A stretch of DNA of 64,000 nucleotides from Bacillus benzoevorans (GCF_014207535.1 NZ_JACHGK010000020.1:5782-69781), one strand, 5' to 3'. Shown: positions 35,384 through 44,025, counted from the stretch's first letter. Notes: generated from the letters alone by a model not told the origin. Translations and numbers: made by a program.

Positions 35384-35446
35384 TTTATAATACTATAGAT
35401 GGTAGTGGAAAAATCGTTTATAATAATATAGATGATGATGAAAAAA
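35384..35446 (+). repeat. Duplicated promoter-like block upstream of sinI
   Basis: Two 30-bp copies (35384-35413 and 35417-35446), period 33, match at 26 of 30 positions. Each starts TTTATAATA and contains TATAGATG, so each offers a TATAAT-like -10. This may be a duplicated promoter or operator. Confidence 0.55.
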
Positions 35447-35558
35447 GAGATGAAAAAGCTAACCAGATTATGTTTGGACTTTATTTAAAATTAAAGAAAA
35501 AACAATTCATGGTAGCGAGTCTGCCTGGAATGCGAATTGTATTTTAGGAGGATATAAG

Positions 35559-35705
35559 GTGGAAAAGATAGAAAGCAAAGAAAACGAATTAGATTTGGAA
35601 TGGATCCAGCTGATTCAAGAAGCAAGAAACTTAGGTATAGAGATAGAAGAAATTCGTGAATTTTTGAGCAGCCAAAAAGAAACAGAAACAGAAAGACTGC
35701 TTTAA
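35559..35705 (+). CDS. sinI: SinI-like anti-repressor
   Basis: The GTG at 35559 follows AGGAGG by seven bases and opens a 48-codon frame. The middle, LDLEWIQLIQEARNLGIEIE then EIREFL, matches the SinI dimerisation motif that binds SinR (family pattern LDxEWxxLxxEAxxxGIxxEEIRxFL). SinI sequesters the biofilm/motility repressor SinR. The target domain is present in the SinR-like protein at 35932-36264, encoded on the opposite strand, unlike the tandem sinIR of B. subtilis. Confidence 0.85.
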   Translation: MEKIESKENELDLEWIQLIQEARNLGIEIEEIREFLSSQKETETERLL

Positions 35706-35805
35706 TTCGTACTTTAGTCTTATAAAAATATATAATAGACTAATTGATTCGACGAAGTATTTCTCCATGAGAGAGATGCTTTTTCTTTTTTTTGTATAAA
35801 AAATG

Positions 35806-35865
35806 AATAGACAGCAGATACTGGGCGATAAAGATGGAGTACTTTCACCATTCATGCTGTCTATT
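35806..35865. repeat. 11-bp inverted repeat between sinI and sinR
   Basis: AATAGACAGCA (35806-35816) and its perfect complement (35855-35865), separated by 38 bases. It lies in the gap between the convergent sinI and sinR genes. It may be a terminator-like structure or a vestigial mobile-element end; no T-run follows. Confidence 0.45.
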
Positions 35866-35931
35866 AAGGCTGATGATTTCACTATAGATCATTTGACCGG
35901 CGAATTACATGATTTGAATGCATCCAAGGGT

Positions 35932-36264
35932 CTATTTCTTTTGACTCCCTTTCCATTTATTAAACTCAAGAAATTCACGGAATTGGTCCTTAGATACGCC
36001 GGACTCCATTGCTTCCTGAACAATTTTTATCCATTCAGAGTCTAAATCTTCTTTATTAGGTTGATCAAGGATTAGACTGTCAACAGGTACTCCAAGGACA
36101 ACAGCAATTTTTTCTAGGAATTGGATAGAAGGATTTGTTTGTAAATTTCTTTCAAGGGAGCTTAAATAGGACTTTGCTACCCCTGCCTGATGGGCGAGTT
36201 CAGATAATGACATTTTCTTTTCTTGTCGGAGTATTTTTACACGTTCACCAATCATCTCATTCAC
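35932..36264 (-). CDS. sinR: SinR-like transcriptional repressor
   Basis: The product is a 110-residue two-domain regulator. The N-terminal Xre-type helix-turn-helix is MSLSELAHQAGVAKSYLSSL, followed by ERNLQTNPSIQFLEKIAVVLGVPVDSL. The C-terminal SinI-like dimerisation domain (about 74-100) has DLDSEWIKIVQEAMESGVSK and DQFREFLEF. This matches SinR, the master repressor of matrix genes. It starts MNEMIGERVKILRQEKK; a start at the third codon pair is possible. GAAGTGAGTG precedes it. Confidence 0.88.
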   Translation of the reverse strand: MNEMIGERVKILRQEKKMSLSELAHQAGVAKSYLSSLERNLQTNPSIQFLEKIAVVLGVPVDSLILDQPNKEDLDSEWIKIVQEAMESGVSKDQFREFLEFNKWKGSQKK

Positions 36265-36630
36265 TCACTTCTTTTTGAATAGCACTCATAAACTACGGTT
36301 ATAGATTCATTTTTCCTGTTCTCCATAAAGAAGTATCAGGAACACAAAACGGGATTACTTTAGTAAAATAATGAAAAAAGTTCCGTATTAAGAACGTAAG
36401 GCTTTAATCATTTTACCACAGAATGCAGTTGATATACACTTTCTATAGTATAAAATAATTTTCCTCTAAATTGAACTGTTTTTCTTTTTGTAACATTTAT
36501 TTAAAGAACGATAATGTTTTGCAAGAGTTATCATAACCATTTAGAATGGTATGTGGCGCTTTGAAGCGTGATAAAATTTGGGCGCAAATACGCCAAGGCG
36601 CATTTGATATATGGAAGAGGGGCTTATACA
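36265..36630. other. Intergenic region between sinR and map
   Basis: No gene is seen in these 366 bases. Several GTTC/GAAC-type elements occur (GTTCTCC 36318, AGGAAC 36338, and GTTC-N8-GAAC at 36380-36395), resembling the SinR half-site GTTCTYT in mixed orientation, so sinR autoregulation is possible. The right end holds a short palindromic repeat tail (36581-36610). Confidence 0.4.
36581..36610. repeat. Palindromic repeat tail, second copy
   Basis: The 30 bases match the end of the element in the lia operon (19658-19687) at 25 positions. The palindrome arms changed together (AAATTCG/CGAATTT there, ATACGCC/GGCGCAT here). It ends 21 bases before the map start. Confidence 0.6.
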
Positions 36631-37386
36631 ATGATTGTGTTAAAATCAGCAAGGGAAATTGAAAAAATGAAGAAAGCGGGCGAAATCCTCGCTTCTGTTC
36701 ATCGGCAGCTGTCTTCTCTGATTAAGCCAGGGATTACGACTTGGGAAATAGACCAGTTTGTCGAAAATTATTTGAAAAAATCAGGTGCAACTCCTGAACA
36801 AAAGGGGTATAAAGGATATCAGTATGCAACATGTGCCAGTATTAATGATGAAATTTGTCATGGATTCCCTCGAAAAGAACCATTGAAAAACGGGGATATT
36901 GTCACAATTGATATGGTTGTAAATTATCAGGGGGGCTTGGCAGATTCCGCTTGGTCTTATGGTGTCGGCGATGTTTCTGATACGGCGAAGACATTACTCG
37001 ATGTTACCAAGAAGGCACTTTATATTGGAATTGAGCAGGCACAACCCGGCAATCGAATTGGTGATATCGGCCATGCTATCCAAACATATGTGGAAGGGGA
37101 AGGTTTTTCGGTTGTCCGTGAATTTATCGGTCATGGAATTGGTGCGGTGATTCATGAAAAACCGGATGTTCCACACTATGGTCTCCCCGGAAAAGGACCG
37201 CGGATAAAAGAAGGGATGGTCTTTACGATTGAACCGATGGTAAATGTAGGTACCCACAGAATAAAAATGGATAATAACGGATGGACGTCTAGTACGGAGG
37301 ACGGACAATTATCTGCTCAGTATGAACATACCCTTGCCATTACGAAGGATGGCCCGGTTATCTTGACTAACCAGGATGAGGCCTAA
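36631..37386 (+). CDS. mapB: Type I methionine aminopeptidase
   Basis: The product is a 251-residue M24-family enzyme removing N-terminal Met. Metal ligands are visible in GDIVTIDMVVNYQGGLADSAWS (both Asp), EFIGHGIGAVIHEKP (His), MVFTIEPMV (Glu) and QYEHTLAIT (Glu). Length and sequence resemble the second B. subtilis enzyme, YflG/MapB; the window lacks the ribosomal-protein context of the main map gene. The start is ATG 36631, seven bases after GGAAGAGGGG; the longer frame from 36568 runs through the repeat. Confidence 0.9.
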   Translation: MIVLKSAREIEKMKKAGEILASVHRQLSSLIKPGITTWEIDQFVENYLKKSGATPEQKGYKGYQYATCASINDEICHGFPRKEPLKNGDIVTIDMVVNYQGGLADSAWSYGVGDVSDTAKTLLDVTKKALYIGIEQAQPGNRIGDIGHAIQTYVEGEGFSVVREFIGHGIGAVIHEKPDVPHYGLPGKGPRIKEGMVFTIEPMVNVGTHRIKMDNNGWTSSTEDGQLSAQYEHTLAITKDGPVILTNQDEA

Positions 37387-37395
37387 GGGAGAAAA

Positions 37396-37428
37396 GGGGT
37401 GGTCTGTCATAAGCCGACAGATCACCCC
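37396..37428 (+). terminator. Hairpin between map and yfkK
   Basis: GGGGTGGTCTGTC pairs with GACAGATCACCCC (12 of 13) around a 7-base loop; it can end both convergent genes. Confidence 0.7.
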
Positions 37429-37445
37429 CTATACTGAACTGTGTT

Positions 37446-37670
37446 TTACTGTTTTCTTAAGCTTCCTAATTCTTCGACAATGGCCTGCATTTCATTGGGG
37501 CTGAAGGAATTTTTTTTCATGACTAAATCATAAATGTCTTTCAAGTCTTCATACATATTTTCATCAAAATGAGAAGGTTTAATCGCACCAAGGTTCAACA
37601 CTTTTAACTTCTCTTTAATTTTTTCGATCATAAACTCAACATTTTCAACTGACTTTTCTGCTAAATTCAA
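37446..37670 (-). CDS. yfkK: DUF1128 family protein YfkK
   Basis: The product is a 74-residue soluble protein of the DUF1128 family; NVEFMIEKIKEKLKVLNLG and HFDENMYEDLKDIYDLVMKK are typical. Function unknown. The TTG at 37670, eight bases after GAGAGGG, is preferred to the GTG at 37679. It is divergent from yfkJ, as in B. subtilis. Confidence 0.8.
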   Translation of the reverse strand: MNLAEKSVENVEFMIEKIKEKLKVLNLGAIKPSHFDENMYEDLKDIYDLVMKKNSFSPNEMQAIVEELGSLRKQ

Positions 37671-37751
37671 GCTTTTCACCCTCTCAATTTTTAAACAATC
37701 TTACCACAGAAATACGGATGACTAAAGAAATAAAGAAAGGAACTGTTGCAA

Positions 37752-38237
37752 ATGATTCAAGTATTATTTGTTTGTTTGGGAAATATATGCCGCTCACCGA
37801 TGGCAGAAGCGATTTTCCGCGAGCTTGTTAAAAAGAAAGGTTTGCAGGGGCTGGTTCAAGTAGATTCTGCTGGAACCGGGGACTACCATGTGGGAGAAGA
37901 GCCGCATCGCGGAACGAAAAACATCTTACAAAAATACCAAATTAATGCTGAAGGTTTAATTGCCAGACAGATTCAGCAGGAAGACTTACATACATTTCAG
38001 TATATTATTGCGATGGATTCCGATAATGTAACGAACATCCGCCGCTTAGGTCAAATTTCCGAAAAGACAAAGGTGATGCGTCTGCGTGATTTTGTCCAAG
38101 ACGGAGGGCAAATGGATGTTCCGGATCCTTATTTCACAGGAAATTTTGAAGAAGTGTATGAGCTGGTAAGAGAGGGCTGCGAACATCTTCTACAGCAAAT
38201 CATGCAGGATCTTGAGCTAAGGGGGAAGAAAGGATGA
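37752..38237 (+). CDS. yfkJ: Low-molecular-weight protein tyrosine phosphatase YfkJ
   Basis: The product is a 161-residue phosphatase. The signature loop is VCLGNICRS with catalytic Cys8 and Arg14; the general acid Asp is in DVPDPYFTG. It dephosphorylates protein tyrosine; in B. subtilis it is linked to stress resistance. I start at ATG 37752; a TTG at 37746 is possible. The stop overlaps yfkI by four bases. Confidence 0.9.
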   Translation: MIQVLFVCLGNICRSPMAEAIFRELVKKKGLQGLVQVDSAGTGDYHVGEEPHRGTKNILQKYQINAEGLIARQIQQEDLHTFQYIIAMDSDNVTNIRRLGQISEKTKVMRLRDFVQDGGQMDVPDPYFTGNFEEVYELVREGCEHLLQQIMQDLELRGKKG

Positions 38238-38578
38238 GTGGTTCAAAGTTTTGGAAAGGTGTCCTATTGGGAGCTGTTGTTGGAGGAGCGCTAAGTTTAT
38301 TTGACCGCCAGACGAGAACAACGGTAGTAGGAAATTGCCTGAAAACAAAGGAAAAGATTACCTATTATGCGAAACATCCGGATGAAGCTGCACAATGTAT
38401 GACGGAATCTGCAAGAAAAATACGTTCGACGATTGAGGAAGTGGGAGAAGATATCTCTTTTATTACGGAAAAAGTAGAAGAATTAAGAGAATTAACACCG
38501 CAAATGGTGGATATCGTAAAAGATACAAAAGACGTTTTACTAGATCCTGATGAAGGCAGCGATAAGACGTTCATGTAA
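38234..38578 (+). CDS. yfkI: YtxH-like protein YfkI
   Basis: The product is a 114-residue protein with a short N-terminal hydrophobic stretch (about 8-20, FWKGVLLGAVVGGALSLF) followed by a helical, coiled-coil-like acidic region (ESARKIRSTIEEVGEDISFI). It is like the YtxH/GvpP general-stress proteins. Function unknown. It sits in the yfkJ-I-H operon with coupled start. Confidence 0.75.
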   Translation: MSGSKFWKGVLLGAVVGGALSLFDRQTRTTVVGNCLKTKEKITYYAKHPDEAAQCMTESARKIRSTIEEVGEDISFITEKVEELRELTPQMVDIVKDTKDVLLDPDEGSDKTFM

Positions 38579-38607
38579 GATGAATGACGAGAAAGAGGGG
38601 GACAAAC

Positions 38608-39426
38608 TTGAAAAAGATGTGGTCATTTTTTCAATATTTATGGAGGAGATTAGAGATAGATGATTATTTTGGGGTTGCGGCCCAATTATCCTATTATTTC
38701 ATCCTTTCATTGTTTCCGCTCCTCATCTTTCTCGTATCCTTATTTCCCTATTTACCTTTAACCCAGGCTGACGTGCTTGGACTGGTCAGGGATTTTGTTC
38801 CTCAGGAATCGATGAAATTAATTGAAACCAATCTGTCGGAGCTATCGCAGAAAAACAGCACGATCTTATCTTTCGGACTTATTGGAACCATATGGTCCGC
38901 TTCAAATGGCATTAATGCCATTATGAAAACATTAAATCATGCGTATGAGGTAAAAGAGGAACGTTCCTTTCTGCGGGCGCGTTTGACAGCTGTCTTATTA
39001 ACACTGGCTATGATTGTGGTGATAGCGGTGGCTTTACTGCTTCCTGTATTCGGAAAGCATATAGGTTTGTATCTTTTTTCAAAATTAGCATTATCCTCCC
39101 AGTTTCTTTCTGTATGGAGTGCACTGCGATGGTTAGTAAGCCCATTGATTATCTTTATTATTTTTATTGGGCTTTATTGGCTCGCACCCAGCAAAAGGTT
39201 TACCTGCCGGAGTGCGATTCCGGGGGCTCTTTTTGCGACGATAGGCTGGATTCTGACTTCCTACGCATTTTCCTATTACGTTGACCAATTTGGCAATTAT
39301 TCCGCTGCATACGGCAGTATAGGAGCGATTATTGTTCTGATGGTCTGGTTTTATCTTTCTGGAGTGATTATTATCATCGGAGGAGAAATCAATGCCTTTT
39401 ACAGTCTTAAGAACAAAAACTGCTGA
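38608..39426 (+). CDS. yfkH: YihY/BrkB-family membrane protein YfkH
   Basis: The product is a 272-residue membrane protein with six helices of the YihY/UPF0761 family, once misnamed ribonuclease BN. Typical are FGVAAQLSYYFILSLFPLLIF, TIWSASNGINAIMKTLN and YGSIGAIIVLMVWFYLSG. Function unknown. The TTG at 38608 follows AGAGGGGG by six bases and is preferred to the ATG at 38584. Confidence 0.83.
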   Translation: MKKMWSFFQYLWRRLEIDDYFGVAAQLSYYFILSLFPLLIFLVSLFPYLPLTQADVLGLVRDFVPQESMKLIETNLSELSQKNSTILSFGLIGTIWSASNGINAIMKTLNHAYEVKEERSFLRARLTAVLLTLAMIVVIAVALLLPVFGKHIGLYLFSKLALSSQFLSVWSALRWLVSPLIIFIIFIGLYWLAPSKRFTCRSAIPGALFATIGWILTSYAFSYYVDQFGNYSAAYGSIGAIIVLMVWFYLSGVIIIIGGEINAFYSLKNKNC

Positions 39427-39512
39427 TTTCCTTAAGTTACCTTCATGAAAAAACTCCTCTTTGCTTAAAATAATGAAGGGATATATTCCACTTTATTTTA
39501 GGAGGAGATCAT

Positions 39513-39617
39513 ATGACAAAGCATACGAAAAAGGACGGCGGTACAAAGCAAAAGGGGAAAAATAAACCAAGCCAGAAGACGTCCGGCTCTGCTAATGGTC
39601 AAAACGGGTATCACTAA
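39513..39617 (+). CDS. Small Lys/Gly-rich peptide, 34 aa
   Basis: ATG 39513 follows a full AGGAGGAG site and opens 34 codons: MTKHTKKDGGTKQKGKNKP, then polar Ser/Gly/Asn residues ending NGYH. It has no hydrophobic part. Size, polarity and strong ribosome site resemble minor small acid-soluble spore proteins, but I cannot place it in a known one. A strong terminator follows at once. Confidence 0.65.
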   Translation: MTKHTKKDGGTKQKGKNKPSQKTSGSANGQNGYH

Positions 39618-39622
39618 AAAAG

Positions 39623-39648
39623 AAGGTCCGAAGAGGACCTTTTTTTTA
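39623..39648 (+). terminator. Terminator of the 34-aa gene
   Basis: AAGGTCC / GGACCTT with GAAGA loop, then eight Ts. On the minus strand it can also end pfeT transcripts. Confidence 0.85.
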
Positions 39649-39696
39649 GTGTGAGGTGTTTTGTTAGACATCCGGTATTCGCTGATTACCCGCTTT

Positions 39697-41610
39697 CTAT
39701 CTGAGTAATCTAAGACTATTGAGGATAACGAGGATCGTGCTGCCTTCATGACCGATAACTCCTAAAGGCAAATCCACTGCCTGCAAAAAGTTCGATGAAA
39801 TCAGAAGGACAATGACACAGATAGAGAAAATCACATTTTGTTTAATGATTTTATTCATGCGCTGCGATAAGTGAATCGCTTCGGAAATGCGCGGAAGATC
39901 GTTTTTCATTAAGACAATATCAGCCGTTTCAAGTGCGACATCTGTACCGCCTCCCATAGCGATTCCAACACTGGCGGCAGCAAGTGCAGGCGCGTCATTG
40001 ATCCCGTCCCCAACCATGGCCACATTTCCGTATTTTTCGCGCAGCTTTTTAAGGTACTCCACTTTGTTTTCAGGCAGACATTCGGCAACATATTCATGGA
40101 CATGGCTTTCAGAAGAAATCGCTTGTGCTGTTTTCAAACTGTCCCCCGTGACCATAACCGTATAAATCCCTTGTTTCTTTAATTGATCAATGGCTGTTTT
40201 CGTTTCTTCCCGGACAATATCCTTAAGGGCAATAACCCCTGTTAATTCATCTTCTTTTTGGATAAAAACGATTGTTTTGCCTTCACTGGCAAGATGGAGA
40301 GCAGCACCATCGGCAAAATTCCTTGCCCTGTCTTTTCCGACAAATCCCGCTTTACCAATTTTCCATTCTGCCCCAGAAACAACCGCCTTCACACCCCAGC
40401 CGGGAACATCTTCTATACGATCGGGATGAAGCAAATGAACTGATAAGCTTTCTTTGGCATATTTGACAATCGCATTGGCAAGGGGATGATTGGAGTGATT
40501 TTCGATTGATGCGGCAATTAGCAAAACCTCTTCTTCGCTGAACCCATTCTCTGTGATGATATCGGTGACTACCGGTTCCCCCTTTGTTAAGGTTCCTGTT
40601 TTATCAAAAGCGATCGCTTGCAGATGGCTTAAATTTTCTAAATGAACGCCGCCTTTAAAAAGGATTCCGCGGCGGGCCCCATTTGAAATAGCGGACAAAG
40701 TGGCCGGCATAATCGATGCAACAAGGGCGCAGGGGGATGCCACAACAAGTAAAACCATTGCTCGATAGAAAGTCTCATTCCAGCTCCAGCTCAATACATA
40801 ATGGGGGAGGAACAGCATGAGCGATGTGATCAAAAGGACAATTTTGACATAATGCCCTTCAAAACGTTCAATAAACAACTGTGATGGAGATTTTTCACTT
40901 TGCGCACTTTGAACCAATTCGATAATTTTTTGGAATAAGGTTTCGTTGGTTGGCTTCGTTATTTCAACGGTAACCGAGCCGTTTAAATTAACGGTCCCGG
41001 CAAATACCTCATCGCGCAAATTTTTTGTTACAGGAATCGATTCCCCGGTAATGGCGGATTCATCAATGGATGAGGACCCTTTTATGATTATACCGTCAAC
41101 CGGAACCCGTTCCCCAGGCTTGATTAAGATATGGTCTCCGATGGATAGCTGAGAAACTGGAACCCGCATCTCTAAACCATTTGTTATCCTGAGTGCATCT
41201 TCAGGCTGCAATTCCATCAAGGAGGAAATTTCTTTATGGCTTTTGTTCATTGTATATGATTCTAATGCGCCGCTAAGGGCAAAAATTAAAATTAAAATCG
41301 CCCCTTCTGTCCAGTAACCGATGATGGCTGAACCAATTGCGGCAAAAATCATCAGGAGTTCCACATTTAAGTCCTTATTTTCAATGGTACTGAGAATTCC
41401 TTCCTTTGCCTTTGCAAATCCGCCTATGAGAAAGGAGAGAATATATGCCGCCGATGCCAATGTGTCCAATTCATAGCGATCAAGCAGCCAGCCGCAAAAA
41501 ATGAATATACCGCACAAAACAGTAGCAATCAGTTCACCCCGAAACTTTACTTTTTCTAACCAACTCTCTTGTAATGCAGGCTTTGGATTACTCATAACTT
41601 GTGGTTCCAT
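39697..41610 (-). CDS. pfeT: P1B4-type metal-transporting ATPase PfeT/ZosA
   Basis: The product is a 637-residue P-type ATPase, the exact size of B. subtilis ZosA/PfeT. It lacks an N-terminal metal-binding domain. The membrane motif is SPC (VVASPCALVA) in place of CPC, and the last helix has GHEGSTILVIL. SPC plus HEGST is the signature of the P1B4 class. Catalytic motifs are ITGES, DKTGTLTKG, HSNHPLANAI and VGDGINDAPAL. B. subtilis PfeT exports Fe(II) and is PerR-controlled; older work described zinc uptake. A Fur/PerR-like box lies upstream. Confidence 0.9.
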   Translation of the reverse strand: MEPQVMSNPKPALQESWLEKVKFRGELIATVLCGIFIFCGWLLDRYELDTLASAAYILSFLIGGFAKAKEGILSTIENKDLNVELLMIFAAIGSAIIGYWTEGAILILIFALSGALESYTMNKSHKEISSLMELQPEDALRITNGLEMRVPVSQLSIGDHILIKPGERVPVDGIIIKGSSSIDESAITGESIPVTKNLRDEVFAGTVNLNGSVTVEITKPTNETLFQKIIELVQSAQSEKSPSQLFIERFEGHYVKIVLLITSLMLFLPHYVLSWSWNETFYRAMVLLVVASPCALVASIMPATLSAISNGARRGILFKGGVHLENLSHLQAIAFDKTGTLTKGEPVVTDIITENGFSEEEVLLIAASIENHSNHPLANAIVKYAKESLSVHLLHPDRIEDVPGWGVKAVVSGAEWKIGKAGFVGKDRARNFADGAALHLASEGKTIVFIQKEDELTGVIALKDIVREETKTAIDQLKKQGIYTVMVTGDSLKTAQAISSESHVHEYVAECLPENKVEYLKKLREKYGNVAMVGDGINDAPALAAASVGIAMGGGTDVALETADIVLMKNDLPRISEAIHLSQRMNKIIKQNVIFSICVIVLLISSNFLQAVDLPLGVIGHEGSTILVILNSLRLLR

Positions 41611-41988
41611 TTCGTGCTCCCCCTTTTACACTATATTCACAGTGTTTAAATGATAAGGATAATCAACATCAATGCCCCTAAAAAACACGAAAGCTGCCAC
41701 CGACTGGTGACAGCAAAAAAACGCTTAAATCATGAATTGAACTTACGAATACTTTACCAGATAATGGTGCATTGGCAAAGAAAGATGCTTATAATAGAAA
41801 TGGAAATTATTTCTCTGCCTTCTTATAGTATGCAACGGCATAGTTCATGTGTATTGATAAATGGATTTTAATGAAAAATAATCATTGGGCATACTATGAA
41901 GACTGAAAATACTTATAAATGATGTTTTGGGAGGAATGAATGAACTTTTGATTTGATTCAATTTAAGGAAAGGCGGAATTTATAGAAT
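41611..41988. other. Intergenic region between pfeT and chaA
   Basis: The two genes are divergent. The stretch holds the Fur/PerR-like box next to pfeT and a GCTGCCACC/GGTGACAGC hairpin (41693-41714). On the minus strand that hairpin is followed by TTTCGTGTTTTTT, so it may terminate or attenuate a leftward transcript. The rest is AT-rich promoter-like DNA. No convincing small gene is seen. Confidence 0.5.
41651..41665. promoter_or_regulatory. Fur/PerR-family 7-1-7 box upstream of pfeT
   Basis: TGATAAGGATAATCA matches the Fur box TGATAATNATTATCA at 13 of 15 positions (N counted as a match) and the PerR box less well. It is 41 bases upstream of the pfeT start and would overlap its -35 region. 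Confidence 0.6.
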
Positions 41989-43047
41989 ATGAACAGAGTT
42001 TTTATGATTTTAACCTTTGCCGGCGTGCCTTTGTCAGTCATTGGCACGTTGCTGCATTGGTCAAGTATTCTTCTATTTATCATTTACTGCTTAACCATTA
42101 TAGCACTGGCAAGTTATATGGGGCGTGCTACTGAAAGTCTTGCAGTTGTTGCCGGACCGCGAATCGGCGGTTTGCTCAATGCTACCTTCGGAAATGCAGT
42201 TGAATTAATTATTTCTATTTTTTCTTTAAAGGCAGGCTTAATTGGCGTCGTTCTTGCCTCTTTAACCGGTTCTGTATTGGGGAACCTTCTCTTGGTTGCC
42301 GGGCTTTCCTTTTTTGTTGGCGGAGTGAAATATAAACGGCAGTCCTTTAATGTATACGATGCCCGGCACAACTCAGGGCTGCTTATGTTTGCTGTTATTA
42401 TTGCTTTTGTTATCCCTGAAGTATTTTCCATGAAGATGGATGATGCAGACACGATTTCACTGAGTGTGGGAATTTCGATCATCCTCATCATCCTTTATCT
42501 GGCGGCACTTTTTTTCAAACTGGTTACCCACCGCGGTGTTTATATATCTGACTCGGGCAAAGGTTCCGTTCACGAAGAGGAAGAACCTGAGTGGGGAAAA
42601 GGAAAGGCCATTACGGTTCTGGCACTGGCAACAGTTGCTGTGGCCTATGTCTCTGAAAATTTAGTTCATACATTTGCAGCAGTAGGGGAATCATTCGGCT
42701 GGACAGAGCTGTTTATCGGGGTTGTTATTGTTGCCATCGTCGGTAATGCGGCTGAGCATGCATCTGCTGTTTTAATGGCGGTCAAAAATAAAATGGATAT
42801 TGCCGTCGAAATCGCGATTGGTTCGACTCTGCAGGTCGCTATGTTTGTTGCACCTGTTTTAGTGCTAGTCTCGCTTTTGTTCCCAACTGTTATGCCGCTT
42901 GTATTTACGCTGCCTGAACTGATTTCGATGGCATCGGCTGTTCTCCTCATGGTTGTGATTTCAAATGACGGGGAAACAAACTGGTTTGAAGGGGCAACAC
43001 TGCTGGCGGCATATACGATCATGAGCATTGGGTTTTATTTGCTATAA
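41989..43047 (+). CDS. chaA: Ca2+/H+ antiporter ChaA (YfkE)
   Basis: The product is a 352-residue CAX exchanger with about 11 helices, the size of B. subtilis YfkE/ChaA. The two alpha repeats are seen as GGLLNATFGNAVELIISIF and VAIVGNAAEHASAVLMA, each with the essential Glu. It would export Ca2+ against protons. The start spacing to AAGGAAAGGCGG is long; ATG 42004 is an alternative. Confidence 0.9.
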   Translation: MNRVFMILTFAGVPLSVIGTLLHWSSILLFIIYCLTIIALASYMGRATESLAVVAGPRIGGLLNATFGNAVELIISIFSLKAGLIGVVLASLTGSVLGNLLLVAGLSFFVGGVKYKRQSFNVYDARHNSGLLMFAVIIAFVIPEVFSMKMDDADTISLSVGISIILIILYLAALFFKLVTHRGVYISDSGKGSVHEEEEPEWGKGKAITVLALATVAVAYVSENLVHTFAAVGESFGWTELFIGVVIVAIVGNAAEHASAVLMAVKNKMDIAVEIAIGSTLQVAMFVAPVLVLVSLLFPTVMPLVFTLPELISMASAVLLMVVISNDGETNWFEGATLLAAYTIMSIGFYLL

Positions 43048-43191
43048 GAGTACTGTTTGATTGCGGGGATAGCATTGATTTACCAGTTATAGGAAAAGAA
43101 AATAATCGATGGCAGATGGATAAACTGATAGAACTCCGAAAACAATATACTGTAAGAAATTTTTGTATAAGTTGAAAGGAGTTTATCAAAA

Positions 43192-44010
43192 ATGAGAAAA
43201 ATAATCAGCTTAATTTCGATTATTTTCATGTTTACTTTCCTGCCTTTAGTCAATGCTGAAAAGCCAAAAGGCGAGAGCCCGGCAACACCGGTAAAACAGT
43301 CTTTTACTGTTCCAAATTCAGTTTTAAATATTGCTAAAGACAACACGTATCCAAACGCAACATTAGATTTACCAAGACTGGAGCCAAGTGACTTAACGAG
43401 TGAACTTATTGATTCATCTAAAGTGAAAATTGAAAACCCAGATCTTATTCGTATGCTTAATGAAACCTCTGTTAACAGCACGCCATTTGCCATTGGCTAC
43501 AGGGCGATTATTTATCTTGGCCAATGGCCGCTTAATTATGAATCTATTGAGACAGCGCCAAACTGGGAATATCAAAAAGTCAATACGAATTACTTTGATA
43601 ACCGCGGGGGCAAGGCGCCCTACCAAATTCATTATGTTCAAGAAGCTCAGAAAATTGTCCGCGGAGGATTAACGGCGAAAATTTCCGACACGGAAGATGT
43701 ACAGAAAATGATGCTGATGAAAGCAAGTCAAAAGACCGATTTACCACTTGCCTTTGAAACCATTATCGGCGGGGGAACGAAAAAAGATCAGGTTTACAAT
43801 GTTCAGCCAAAGATGCTCGGTTATCTATACGGCTTTGCCCCGGCGATAAATGAGAAGGGAAAGGTAACCTTTGGCGAAGTATATCTCATGCTGAAGGGCG
43901 GCAAAAAAATGATTCTCATTAAAAATATAACCACCCAGGGGATAGGCGCCTGGATCCCCATCCAAGACCATGTATCATTCAGCTTCGTAGCCAGCGAACT
44001 CCCGCGCTGA
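43192..44010 (+). CDS. yfkD: YfkD-like secreted protein
   Basis: The product is a 272-residue protein with a signal peptide (1-24, cut near VNA-EK) and a soluble domain with YRAIIYLGQWPLNYES and GAWIPIQDHVSFSFVASELPR. It matches the Bacillus YfkD family of unknown function. As in B. subtilis it follows chaA (yfkE). AAAGGAG lies ten bases before the ATG. The region behind the stop is where the palindromic repeats and the IS110 element lie. Confidence 0.8.
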   Translation: MRKIISLISIIFMFTFLPLVNAEKPKGESPATPVKQSFTVPNSVLNIAKDNTYPNATLDLPRLEPSDLTSELIDSSKVKIENPDLIRMLNETSVNSTPFAIGYRAIIYLGQWPLNYESIETAPNWEYQKVNTNYFDNRGGKAPYQIHYVQEAQKIVRGGLTAKISDTEDVQKMMLMKASQKTDLPLAFETIIGGGTKKDQVYNVQPKMLGYLYGFAPAINEKGKVTFGEVYLMLKGGKKMILIKNITTQGIGAWIPIQDHVSFSFVASELPR

Positions 44011-44025
44011 TTTGGTTATAGATTC

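Noticed and set aside
35803..36045. An 80-codon plus-strand frame between sinI and sinR
   Set aside because: It lacks a ribosome site, overlaps the end of sinR on the other strand and contains an inverted repeat. It is probably not a gene.
41650..41871. A 73-codon plus-strand frame upstream of chaA
   Set aside because: It runs over the Fur-like box and the hairpin, has no ribosome site and has an uneven composition. Regulatory DNA is the better reading.
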